Shown in pieces: positions 18,227-25,910 of a DNA stretch of 64,000 bases. This DNA comes from Crocinitomix catalasitica ATCC 23190. GTDB taxonomy: Bacteria; Bacteroidota; Bacteroidia; Flavobacteriales_D; Crocinitomicaceae. The position numbers were made by a program, and so were the translations under genes. Each line of letters begins with the position of its first letter. Position 1 is the first letter of the stretch. Location of the stretch: positions 26,180 to 90,179 of the forward strand of contig NZ_JHXV01000020.1 of the NCBI RefSeq assembly GCF_000621625.1, written 5' to 3'. The notes beneath the pieces are model-generated. The model saw nothing but the letters and a program-made list of their open reading frames with translations. It made no database searches and was not told where the DNA came from.

Positions 18227-20845
18227 TTAGTTAGATCTTATTATTTTCAATGGTTTGTATCCTTCGCTTAATAAAAGATAAATACCAGTCTGTAAATTAG
18301 ACATGTCAATCACGTTTTCATTTTGACCATTTGCGATTTTTCTACCACTTAAATCAATCAATTCAAAATCAATATGTGTATTGAGATAAAGTAAATTGTT
18401 AGTCGGATTTGGGAAACCGATTAATTCTTTAAGTTCGAGCTCATAATCTGTAATATTGGCAAAATCATTATTCATTTTTGGAGTAGGACTATTAAAAATT
18501 CTGAAACTACCTGATCCATTAGGGTATCGCCCGTATGATAAATCTGTTGGTGTAACCGGATATCGAACTTGATCCATTAAATCTCCATTCGAATCGAATA
18601 AAAATAGGGTGTCGATTTGATTGGTTAATTTAAAGTTAATATGCGATTTTCCTTGATATGTTTCTTTGTCATGCCAATAGATTAGATAGTCATTTGGGCC
18701 GATTTTAGTGCCGTTAGGAATGGTCCATCTTATTCCACTTTTAACGAATTCACAACCTGAAAGATCAACTACATTATCGTTTGGATTGTATAGCTCTGAC
18801 CAATCGTCAAAATCTCCATAATTATCGGGGATTGTAATATCGTTCGACAACATTACTTCGTTAATCAGGATAGAATTGTAAGCATCTTCTGGTGTAAAAA
18901 CTGCTGTGAATGTCGAATCGCCAGATGGCATCCAATAAATAGTGTCATTTGTGTTTCCAGATTCTGCCCATTCAACAAAACGGTAACCTGGTTTGGCAAT
19001 AGCGATTAACGGCAATTGGATGCTGTCTATGTATGTGCCGACCCATGGGTAGATTGATTCATCAACACCTGGTAATAATCTATTAATTTGAATACTATTC
19101 ACCTGTACTGTTCCCATTTGCTGATCATTCACATCAATAGTTAATTTATTCGTGTCAGGATAATCCCATTTTAACATGATATGTTCACGCACTTTTCCCG
19201 GTCGTCTTGATGCAAAACGATTAAAATATTCTTGCATTAAATACCATTGCGAAAGGCTCGGTGCCTCTTCGTATCTTGCTTCTAAGGTTCCTGCTGTGGA
19301 TGGGTATCTCCATCTGTTTACGTTCTCGAGCATTTCAGGACTGAGTGTTTCATAAGTTGCATGAATTTTTTGATGAAGTGTTTCAGGTTTGAACCAACTA
19401 TTTGTTAGGTCACTCATCCTATTTATGAATTTAATTTTAAAGTCTTCATTTTCTAATAAATCCCTAAAAAATTCTGAGTATGACGAAAAGATGCCTTCAG
19501 TAATTGTTGCGGCAGCAAGCGTGTTTACGGTATAAAATGCATTGTTGCATGAGCCGCCAAAAGCACCGTCTAAATCGTAATAAGCCCACCTAAATTTGCC
19601 GTCATAAGGAGAATTTAAACTTGGATTTAAAGGTCCAGATTTTCGCCACATCACAACATTGGAATAAACCCAATCTTCGTTACTAAGGAAGATTTCACCA
19701 CACATATAATCGATATAATTTTCAATATCAATACGTTCTGCAATGTGTTGATAATGTATTGGATCTGACATGTCGTTAATATCCATATAATCCTCTAAAT
19801 GTTCCATAGCTGCACTATCCGCTCCTATACCTCCAGATTGTATATTATATTCTTGGTCTAATACAGAGAGATCGTTGTCATCAATACCATAAATATTTTG
19901 AAAAAAGTAGTTGTCCATTCGTTCTTTAATTGAATGAATTCCCCAATATTCTCCATTTAGAAATACAATTACATGTTTATGATTCTGTTGGTCTACATTC
20001 AAACCTTTAGTGATGGAATTGGCTAGATCATCGCGAGGGAAACAATCTAATCGATGGCCTCCGCCTTTAAATAGAAGTCGCTTAAATTTATCCTGCTCTG
20101 TACTCGAGAAAACTTCAAGATTAAAATTTGTAAACTCGCCAGTTTCTCCATACATACGAAGGGTTTTTTTAGGTGCATGTCGACTGCCGCCGCCGTGAAC
20201 TCTAGATCGCGCATCTCTGTCCATTAATAAAGTCCCGTCAACATCAAAATATTCTATATGTATAATTCGCTCCCATTCTTCTCCCTTTTGACTGTAGTTA
20301 CCATCTGGTTCATTACCATAAACATAATATCCGCTTTCGTTAGAGAAAATATCTTCATAATCAATATTCAATGAAACAATTGGAAAACTATATCGCTCAG
20401 CTCCTAAAGGATCAACCATGAAGCTCTGAGTAACAGTCGGGCTAGGGGCGTAACCAGGTTTAAACGCTCTGTATCGGATGACATTTATTTTATAAGTCTC
20501 TTCCGCAGGAGGGACCCAACCTCTGGTAGTCGCTCGAGATGCGTTATATGTTCCAAAAGGATATGTTAAAGATGGGTTCGTAGGAATCAATGAAACTGAA
20601 TTTGGTACGCCTGTCCTATTATCTATTAATATCGGTCTAGTATACCGGATATCGGAAACCGTTGGATCATTGCCGTTTATCGTGTAGAAAATAACGACAT
20701 CATCATCCAAATGATTTAATTCTAGTTCGAATGCACTAGTGAATATACCTGCGTCGCGATTTGAAAAAGGCGTTGTCAATATTTGTCCTAAAGAAGATAG
20801 GGCAAATGCAGAAAGGCATAATATTGTGAGCGTTTTTTTAAACAT
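18227..20845 (-). CDS. CotH-kinase-domain protein with chitobiase-like, lamin-tail and T9SS domains
   Basis: Exported multi-domain protein of 872 residues from the ATG at 20845 (signal peptide MFKKTLTILCLSAFALSSLG); a longer frame would run into the upstream gene. N-terminal 'FYTINGNDPTVSDIRYTRPI' is a chitobiase/FN3-like domain. The CotH kinase-like core (about 180-560) shows 'RVHGGGSRHAPKKTLRM', 'VFLNGEYWGIHSIKERMD' and 'YYDLDGAFGG' (putative metal-binding DLD). After it come a short strand domain with 'GYRFVEWAESGNTND', a lamin-tail-like domain ('ILINEVMLSND', 'DDWSELYNPNDNVVDLSGCE') and a T9SS domain ('IGFPNPTNNLLYLNT'). CotH proteins of spores phosphorylate coat proteins with ATP; an extracellular kinase role here is inference. 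The ATG follows the GGGPS stop by 1 base. Confidence 0.85.
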   Translation of the reverse strand: MFKKTLTILCLSAFALSSLGQILTTPFSNRDAGIFTSAFELELNHLDDDVVIFYTINGNDPTVSDIRYTRPILIDNRTGVPNSVSLIPTNPSLTYPFGTYNASRATTRGWVPPAEETYKINVIRYRAFKPGYAPSPTVTQSFMVDPLGAERYSFPIVSLNIDYEDIFSNESGYYVYGNEPDGNYSQKGEEWERIIHIEYFDVDGTLLMDRDARSRVHGGGSRHAPKKTLRMYGETGEFTNFNLEVFSSTEQDKFKRLLFKGGGHRLDCFPRDDLANSITKGLNVDQQNHKHVIVFLNGEYWGIHSIKERMDNYFFQNIYGIDDNDLSVLDQEYNIQSGGIGADSAAMEHLEDYMDINDMSDPIHYQHIAERIDIENYIDYMCGEIFLSNEDWVYSNVVMWRKSGPLNPSLNSPYDGKFRWAYYDLDGAFGGSCNNAFYTVNTLAAATITEGIFSSYSEFFRDLLENEDFKIKFINRMSDLTNSWFKPETLHQKIHATYETLSPEMLENVNRWRYPSTAGTLEARYEEAPSLSQWYLMQEYFNRFASRRPGKVREHIMLKWDYPDTNKLTIDVNDQQMGTVQVNSIQINRLLPGVDESIYPWVGTYIDSIQLPLIAIAKPGYRFVEWAESGNTNDTIYWMPSGDSTFTAVFTPEDAYNSILINEVMLSNDITIPDNYGDFDDWSELYNPNDNVVDLSGCEFVKSGIRWTIPNGTKIGPNDYLIYWHDKETYQGKSHINFKLTNQIDTLFLFDSNGDLMDQVRYPVTPTDLSYGRYPNGSGSFRIFNSPTPKMNNDFANITDYELELKELIGFPNPTNNLLYLNTHIDFELIDLSGRKIANGQNENVIDMSNLQTGIYLLLSEGYKPLKIIRSN

Positions 20846-20846
20846 A

Positions 20847-21578
20847 TTATTTGTTCTCAATAACCATTTTAATGTCCAATAAAAAATCAATGTCACGCTC
20901 TATCTTATTGCCAATTACAACCAAGTCTGCACCAGCATTAAAAGCAATATCAATTTCTTCAATCGTCTGAATACCTCCACCAATTATTAATGGGATATCG
21001 ATACTTTTCCTAACGGAGCGAATCATCTCTGCTGAAATTGGAGAATTGGCACCGCTTCCTGCATCCATGAAGATAGACTTTAATCCCAATAATTCTCCAG
21101 CAATAGCAGTTTTAGCTGCGATATTGTATTGATCACTCGGTATTGGAGTAGTTTGACTGACATAAGCCACTGAAGAGGTTTTTCCTCCATCAATCAGGAT
21201 ATAACCTGTCGGTAAAATGGTGATGTCCATTTTTTTAAGCTGATGAGCAGATTCGATTTGATGTCCAATCAAAAAATCTGGATTTCTTCCAGAAATTAAT
21301 GATAAAAATAATATGCCATCAGCCTTTTCGCTTATTTGATGTGCTGATCCAGGGAATATTATCAAAGGAATATCAGTACACGCTTTTAAGTGGTTGATGC
21401 AATTATTAAAATCGTCAACACTAACTGTACTCCCTCCAACAAAAATGAAAGAAGGTGAAAGGATATTTATTTTCGCTAGTAATTCATCTAATTCTGCAGC
21501 GTTATTTCGCTTTTCAGGATCGATTAGAATGGCAATTTTCCGCTTTCCATCATTCATTATGTCAAAAAAATTATCCAT
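20847..21578 (-). CDS. Geranylgeranylglyceryl/heptaprenylglyceryl phosphate synthase (PcrB/GGGPS family)
   Basis: TIM-barrel prenyltransferase that ethers an isoprenoid chain to glycerol-1-phosphate. Motifs: 'KIAILIDPEKRN' (start of the barrel), 'FIFVGGSTVSVDDFNN', 'IIFPGSAHQIS', 'FLSLISGRNPDFLIGHQIES', 'TGYILIDGGKTSS', 'IFMDAGSGANSPI' and 'PLIIGGGIQTIEEID'. The 243 residues and the 'SGRNPDFLIGHQ' stretch fit the group found in Bacteroidota. The start ATG shares a base with the stop of the Kelch gene (TAATG) and its stop is 1 base from the next ATG, so this enzyme is embedded in a surface-protein operon. The phosphopantetheinyl transferase gene, a frequent neighbour of this enzyme in flavobacteria as I recall, lies just beyond. 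Confidence 0.93.
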   Translation of the reverse strand: MDNFFDIMNDGKRKIAILIDPEKRNNAAELDELLAKINILSPSFIFVGGSTVSVDDFNNCINHLKACTDIPLIIFPGSAHQISEKADGILFLSLISGRNPDFLIGHQIESAHQLKKMDITILPTGYILIDGGKTSSVAYVSQTTPIPSDQYNIAAKTAIAGELLGLKSIFMDAGSGANSPISAEMIRSVRKSIDIPLIIGGGIQTIEEIDIAFNAGADLVVIGNKIERDIDFLLDIKMVIENK

Positions 21579-22795
21579 TAATTAAATATTATTTTTTCTG
21601 TTCTAAGGATTTTGTTGTTTTCTATAATTTCAACTAAAAATATTCCTTTTCCTATAGTTGATTGCTCAATGATTAATCCATTGTTTTGAAAATTAGACGA
21701 AAATACTTTTTTACCTTGAATGTTGTAAATCTGAATTTTTAAATCCGTCATATTGTAATCACGGTTGTTAATATTGATACGGATCTTGTCTGTACTTGGA
21801 TTTGGAAAGAGGTGAATATCTATTGCGCTTTGAATTTTTTCTAATCCAACTGAAGGGGCATATAACCACAAATCTTTGAAGTTCGTTCCATCTGTTCCAC
21901 CGGTCAAATAAACATTGTTTTCAATAACGAATGTAGCGGCATATCGTCTTTTTTGTCCTCCGAATTCCTCTATTTCTGTCCAAGTGTCACTACTTAAATC
22001 GTATTCCCAAATATCTTTAAAGTCATTACCCAATTCATCATGACCAGTTCCTATATAACCTTTGCCATCTATGAAAAACGAAGTAGCATCCTGACGAATG
22101 GTATCACTCACATCCGCTTTTCTACTCCAGCTATCTAGACTTGCATCATATTCATAAAAATCTTTTAGAGCGCGACCAGGAACATGACCTGTACCTACAT
22201 AACCTCGGTTTTCACTAGCGAAACTCACAGCCGCATTCCTCGGTTCTCCAATAAAGTCTGCAACTTCAGACCAGGTATTGGATTCAATATCATATTTGTA
22301 AAAATCTGCTAAATATCCTAAACGCGACTGACCAGTGCCGTAATAACCGAAACCATCCAATACAAAAGTAACACCGCCTCTTCTAGGTTCTCCTGGATAA
22401 TCCGCTCTTCTAATCCATGTATTTACTTCCGGTATATATTCCCATAAATCATTGGTATAACTGTCTTCATGGTCTTCTCCTGCAACAACAAACCCTCTAT
22501 TTTCGATAGTAAATGCACTTGAATGGAATCTTTTGCCACCGCCAAAGTCAGCAATTTGTGTCCAAGTATTCGAGCCAGGATCGTATTGCCAAAAATCAGC
22601 ATAAGTTTTTAAAACACCAGAATTAACGTGTCCTCCACCAACATAACCTTTATTACCAATTGAAAAAGCCACAACTCGATGTCTTGCTTCACCACCAACA
22701 TGTGCTTTTTGATACCATGATCGATATGGATAAACACTAGAGCCAACAAAAATAATGAAGACTAAAATCAATGATTTTTTAATAGTATTTGGCAT
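21578..22795 (-). CDS. Kelch-repeat T9SS-secreted protein
   Basis: 405 residues. Signal peptide (about residues 1-23, 'KSLILVFIIFVGSSVYPYRS'), then six Kelch motifs, each with a Gly-rich 'NKGYVGGGH'-like strand and a 'YDPGSNTWTQIADFGG'-like closing strand; this is a galactose-oxidase-type beta-propeller without visible enzyme residues. The C-terminus is a T9SS sorting domain ('IHLFPNPSTDKIRININ', ending 'KGIFLVEIIENNKILRTEK'). First gene of the minus-strand operon that continues with GGGP synthase, the CotH-type protein and an FG-GAP propeller. Ligand unknown. Confidence 0.88.
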   Translation of the reverse strand: MPNTIKKSLILVFIIFVGSSVYPYRSWYQKAHVGGEARHRVVAFSIGNKGYVGGGHVNSGVLKTYADFWQYDPGSNTWTQIADFGGGKRFHSSAFTIENRGFVVAGEDHEDSYTNDLWEYIPEVNTWIRRADYPGEPRRGGVTFVLDGFGYYGTGQSRLGYLADFYKYDIESNTWSEVADFIGEPRNAAVSFASENRGYVGTGHVPGRALKDFYEYDASLDSWSRKADVSDTIRQDATSFFIDGKGYIGTGHDELGNDFKDIWEYDLSSDTWTEIEEFGGQKRRYAATFVIENNVYLTGGTDGTNFKDLWLYAPSVGLEKIQSAIDIHLFPNPSTDKIRININNRDYNMTDLKIQIYNIQGKKVFSSNFQNNGLIIEQSTIGKGIFLVEIIENNKILRTEKIIFN

Positions 22796-22818
22796 AATAA
22801 TTCTAAGTAGTAAACCTA

Positions 22819-22853
22819 ATTACGATCTCGTCTTATAGAAGGTTGGTCGTAAT
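22819..22853 (-). promoter_or_regulatory. Hairpin near the 5' end of the Kelch operon message
   Basis: ATTACGA and TCGTAAT form a 7-bp stem (22819-22825 with 22847-22853) around 21 bases. The 5' arm begins about 6 bases past the -7 element at 22860-22867, i.e. at the expected transcript start. Confidence 0.45.
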
Positions 22854-22859
22854 GCGCGG

Positions 22860-22867
22860 CAAAGGTA
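22860..22867 (-). promoter_or_regulatory. Promoter -7 element of the Kelch-GGGPS-CotH operon
   Basis: TACCTTTG on the minus strand, an exact TAnnTTTG match about 65 bases before the Kelch ATG. Confidence 0.6.
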
Positions 22868-22937
22868 TAAAGATTCCTAAATTTAATGCTTAACAATTCG
22901 TTAAAATTCGTAACATGTTATGCTTTTAGTTTAGATT

Positions 22938-23555
22938 TTATATTTCTTTAATACAGTACGTTAAGATAAAGTTTTTGAAACATTGTTTATGAAAAGGGAC
23001 TTGTATTTTGGAGTTGTTGAAGTTAAGTTCTGCCAAGTTCTCATCTCCAATTTTTATGATGTCCATATCATCTCTAAAACTTAAACCGTCTTCACTCCTG
23101 AATTTATACAGTGCTTCTTTAATACTCCAAAGTGTTGTTATCGTATTTTGATCTTCTAAATCATATCGAATGAGTTCTTGATCTGATAAAAATTTATGTT
23201 TGATGCGATGAATTTTTGGGGAATAATGTTCGATGTCAATTCCTACTGGATAGTGTTTAGAAAATCCAACCGCTATTTTATTTTTAGAATGTGAGATGCC
23301 TATATAACCATTCGTTAAACATGGTTTCCCTAATTTGTTATAGGTAATGAATTCGTTCTTTCCAAATTTTGCCCAAAGAATGCGGGTGAAGAAAAATTCT
23401 AATTTCCGTTTTTCAGAACTAAAGGAGTCATATTTTATACGTTCAACCTCATTCAATGCGATGAGCTCCTTAGTAAGAATTTCTTGCGCAGGATATGATA
23501 AAATCTTGATTTCAAGTTCAGATGTTAGTAATATGTCTTCAATTGTAAATTGCAA
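22938..23555 (-). CDS. 4'-phosphopantetheinyl transferase superfamily protein
   Basis: Transfers the phosphopantetheine arm of CoA to carrier proteins. The core motifs are visible: 'YIGISHSKNKIAVGF', 'PVGIDIEHYSP' (metal-binding GIDIE) and 'LWSIKEALYKFRSEDG' (WxxKEAxxK). The frame reaches back to 23645, but that would overlap the start of ahcY and its promoter. I prefer the TTG at 23555, preceded by CAGG, which gives 205 residues; the start is uncertain. Divergent from ahcY. It could be either the AcpS-type housekeeping enzyme or a Sfp/EntD-type one. Confidence 0.85.
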   Translation of the reverse strand: MQFTIEDILLTSELEIKILSYPAQEILTKELIALNEVERIKYDSFSSEKRKLEFFFTRILWAKFGKNEFITYNKLGKPCLTNGYIGISHSKNKIAVGFSKHYPVGIDIEHYSPKIHRIKHKFLSDQELIRYDLEDQNTITTLWSIKEALYKFRSEDGLSFRDDMDIIKIGDENLAELNFNNSKIQVPFHKQCFKNFILTYCIKEI

Positions 23556-23593
23556 AGCCTGCTTTTTATGGTGTAAATTATAAACTAGTTTCG

Positions 23594-23601
23594 TACTTTT
23601 G
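23594..23601 (+). promoter_or_regulatory. Promoter -7 element of ahcY
   Basis: TACTTTTG, an exact TAnnTTTG match 29 bases before the ahcY ATG. Confidence 0.6.
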
Positions 23602-23630
23602 TACAATCTTAAAGTAAAAAAGTTTAAAAA

Positions 23631-24944
23631 ATGAGTAATACACAAGAAAAATTGAAATACAAAGTTAAAGATATTAGTTTAGCGGAGTTCGGTAGAAAAG
23701 AAATTCGTTTAGCTGAAGCAGAAATGCCAGGTTTAATGTCTTTACGTGAGGAGTTTGGGGCGTCGAAACCTTTAAAAGGTTCTAGAATTGCTGGCTGTCT
23801 TCATATGACTATTCAAACAGCGGTTTTAATTGAAACTTTGATTGAATTAGGTGCAGACGTTACATGGTCATCTTGTAATATATTCTCAACGCAAGATCAT
23901 GCAGCAGCGGCAATAGCAGCGGCAGGAATTCCGGTTTTCGCATGGAAAGGAATGAGTGAAGAGGAGTTTGATTGGGCTATCGAGCAAACATTATTTGCTT
24001 TTGAAGATGGTAAGCCTTTGAATATGATCTTAGATGATGGTGGTGATTTAACGAATATGGTTTTTGACCGTTTTCCTGAATTAACTAAAGATATTAAAGG
24101 TTTATCTGAAGAAACTACTACTGGAGTACACCGTTTGTACGAAAGAATGAAGAATGGTACTTTAGTAATGCCTGCGATTAATGTAAACGATTCTGTTACT
24201 AAATCTAAATTCGATAATAAATATGGTTGTAAAGAATCATTAGTTGACGCGATTAGAAGAGCTACTGATACAATGATGGCTGGTAAAGTTGCGGTTGTTG
24301 CAGGTTACGGTGATGTTGGTAAAGGTTCTGCTGCTTCTTTAAGAGGTGCAGGTGCTAGAGTAATTGTTACGGAGATTGATCCAATTTGTGCTTTGCAAGC
24401 TGCAATGGACGGTTTTGAAGTTAAAAAATTAATCAATGTTGTTGGTAATGTAGATATAGTTGTTACTACTACAGGTAATAAAGATATCATCACTGGAGAG
24501 CACTTTGAGATGATGAAAGATAAAACGATCGTTTGTAATATCGGACACTTCGATAATGAAATAGATGTAACTTATTTAAATTCTAAATATGGTCATACTA
24601 AAGATGAAATCAAACCACAAGTTGATATGTATACAATCAACGGTAAAGATATTATTCTTTTAGCTGAAGGTAGATTAGTGAATCTTGGTTGTGCAACTGG
24701 ACACCCTTCATTCGTTATGTCGAATTCATTTACGAACCAAGTATTGGCGCAATTGGAATTATGGAATAATACTTCAGCTTACAAAAATGAAGTGTATATG
24801 TTGCCTAAACATTTAGATGAAAAAGTAGCGAAATTACACTTAGCTAAAATTGGAGTTGAATTAGAAGTTCTTTCAGAAGAGCAGGCTAAATATATTGGTG
24901 TCGAAGTTGAAGGCCCATATAAACCTGAGCATTACAGATACTAG
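23631..24944 (+). CDS. ahcY: Adenosylhomocysteinase
   Basis: NAD-dependent hydrolase that splits S-adenosylhomocysteine into adenosine and homocysteine, closing the methyl cycle. Clear motifs: '[19 protein letters not shown]', '[17 protein letters not shown]', '[10 protein letters not shown]', '[19 protein letters not shown]' and the NAD-binding '[20 protein letters not shown]', ending in '[10 protein letters not shown]' as in nearly all family members. The 437 residues are normal. Single gene flanked by its own promoter and a terminator. Confidence 0.98.
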   Translation: MSNTQEKLKYKVKDISLAEFGRKEIRLAEAEMPGLMSLREEFGASKPLKGSRIAGCLHMTIQTAVLIETLIELGADVTWSSCNIFSTQDHAAAAIAAAGIPVFAWKGMSEEEFDWAIEQTLFAFEDGKPLNMILDDGGDLTNMVFDRFPELTKDIKGLSEETTTGVHRLYERMKNGTLVMPAINVNDSVTKSKFDNKYGCKESLVDAIRRATDTMMAGKVAVVAGYGDVGKGSAASLRGAGARVIVTEIDPICALQAAMDGFEVKKLINVVGNVDIVVTTTGNKDIITGEHFEMMKDKTIVCNIGHFDNEIDVTYLNSKYGHTKDEIKPQVDMYTINGKDIILLAEGRLVNLGCATGHPSFVMSNSFTNQVLAQLELWNNTSAYKNEVYMLPKHLDEKVAKLHLAKIGVELEVLSEEQAKYIGVEVEGPYKPEHYRY

Positions 24945-24962
24945 TAGACAGTATTTAACTAT

Positions 24963-24999
24963 AAAAAAAAGAGATCTCAATTTGGGATCTCTTTTTTTG
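24963..24999. terminator. Bidirectional terminator after ahcY
   Basis: A run, stem AAAGAGATC / GATCTCTTT, T run. Placed between the ahcY stop and the convergent lipoprotein gene. Confidence 0.88.
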
Positions 25000-25018
25000 T
25001 TTCTAAAATATTTTGGTG

Positions 25019-25453
25019 CTAATTATAAACACGAACCGTATAAGCACCATCCCAAGATGTATAATAGTTTTTTAAACCGAATTGGGCAGGTCCTTTTGTG
25101 ACAACACCACTCGTGATGCTGAAAATGGAACCAGAACACGTGTCTAGTAGTTCAAATTCATTAAGTGGATTTACTTCAACTACAGCACATTCATCTTCTG
25201 AGTTGTAAGTACTATGTCTATCAAGTGCAACAAATTTATCAAAGTTCCGATAAATTACGATTCCACGTGAACCTGCATCAATATATGCATGTCCCCCAGG
25301 AGCATTTAAAGCTGTGTATGCTGGTAAGTCTAAATTGATAATTATATTTACAGGAACATTAGGAATTGGATAGTCACCCTCTTTACATGAGGATAAAAAT
25401 AAAATTCCGAAAATGTTACAAATTAAGAAGTATCTTAAATATATTTGTTGCAT
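25019..25453 (-). CDS. Lipoprotein with a Rieske-like fold lacking the usual cluster ligands
   Basis: 144 residues. Lipobox 'ILFLSSCKEGDYP' (Cys at about 23) directs it to a membrane surface. The mature part follows the layout of Rieske domains: 'GGHAYIDAGSRGIVIYR', 'FVALDRHSTYNSEDECAVVE' and 'TCSGSIFSITSGVVTKGPAQ', the last resembling the C-GS-F...G...GPA box. The standard CxH and CxxH ligand pairs are not intact (R-H-S at the first site, a lone Cys at the second), so 2Fe-2S binding is unlikely. Its ATG overlaps the ATG of the divergent gene at 25452. Role unknown. Confidence 0.7.
   Translation of the reverse strand: MQQIYLRYFLICNIFGILFLSSCKEGDYPIPNVPVNIIINLDLPAYTALNAPGGHAYIDAGSRGIVIYRNFDKFVALDRHSTYNSEDECAVVEVNPLNEFELLDTCSGSIFSITSGVVTKGPAQFGLKNYYTSWDGAYTVRVYN
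25440..25447 (+). promoter_or_regulatory. Promoter -7 element of the basic exported protein gene
   Basis: TATATTTG, an exact TAnnTTTG match ending 4 bases before the ATG at 25452, inside the coding region of the divergent lipoprotein gene. The transcript would be leaderless or nearly so. Confidence 0.5.
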
Positions 25454-25742
25454 GAGTAAACTATTTGCTAAGTCTATAACGAAATTATTAATAATTATTG
25501 TATCCGTTATAATATTGCCTAATTCTGGTCTTTCTCAGGATAAAGGCGTTAAAAGTGTCAAGTCAAAAAAGAGTAGTGCTAAGTCTAAGAGGGTGAAAAA
25601 CAGTTATAACAGCCGTAAACGCGCCGGAAAAAAGCAGTGGAAAAATCAAGATAAAGAAACGCGGAAACGTATGAAAAGAGCTGCTAAAAATGCCAAAAGA
25701 AGACAAAAAGGTAAACCAATGAAGAATAATAGACTTGTATAA
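25452..25742 (+). CDS. Small exported, extremely basic protein
   Basis: 96 residues from the ATG at 25452, which gives a signal peptide ('MSKLFAKSITKLLIIIVSV', cleavage probably after 'SGLS'); a longer in-frame start at 25413 would lie deep in the divergent gene. The mature ~65 residues consist mostly of Lys, Arg, Ser, Asn and Gln ('SVKSKKSSAKSKRVKNS', 'RKRMKRAAKNAKRRQKG') with almost no hydrophobic residues, so it is likely disordered and strongly cationic. It could bind nucleic acid, LPS or acidic polysaccharide outside the cytoplasm, but I do not recognise a family. Confidence 0.7.
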   Translation: MSKLFAKSITKLLIIIVSVIILPNSGLSQDKGVKSVKSKKSSAKSKRVKNSYNSRKRAGKKQWKNQDKETRKRMKRAAKNAKRRQKGKPMKNNRLV

Positions 25743-25771
25743 AGTCGTTAAAAATGGTTAACTACCGACTA

Positions 25772-25800
25772 TTGTCTATCGCAATTTGTTCTTATTTTTG
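25772..25800 (+). promoter_or_regulatory. Promoter of the TonB receptor / cargo / PorV-like operon
   Basis: TTG at 25772-25774, an 18-base spacer and TATTTTTG at 25793-25800 fit the -33/-7 pattern of Bacteroidota. A leader of about 105 bases follows, in which I see no strong structure. Confidence 0.6.
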
Positions 25801-25910
25801 TGATAAGAAGGAATTATAAATATTTTAACATTTTTTAAGTTCGTCAACATTATTTATATATATTTACGGGCTATTGTATTTTTAAGATTCTATAACAAAA
25901 TCGCTTACTT

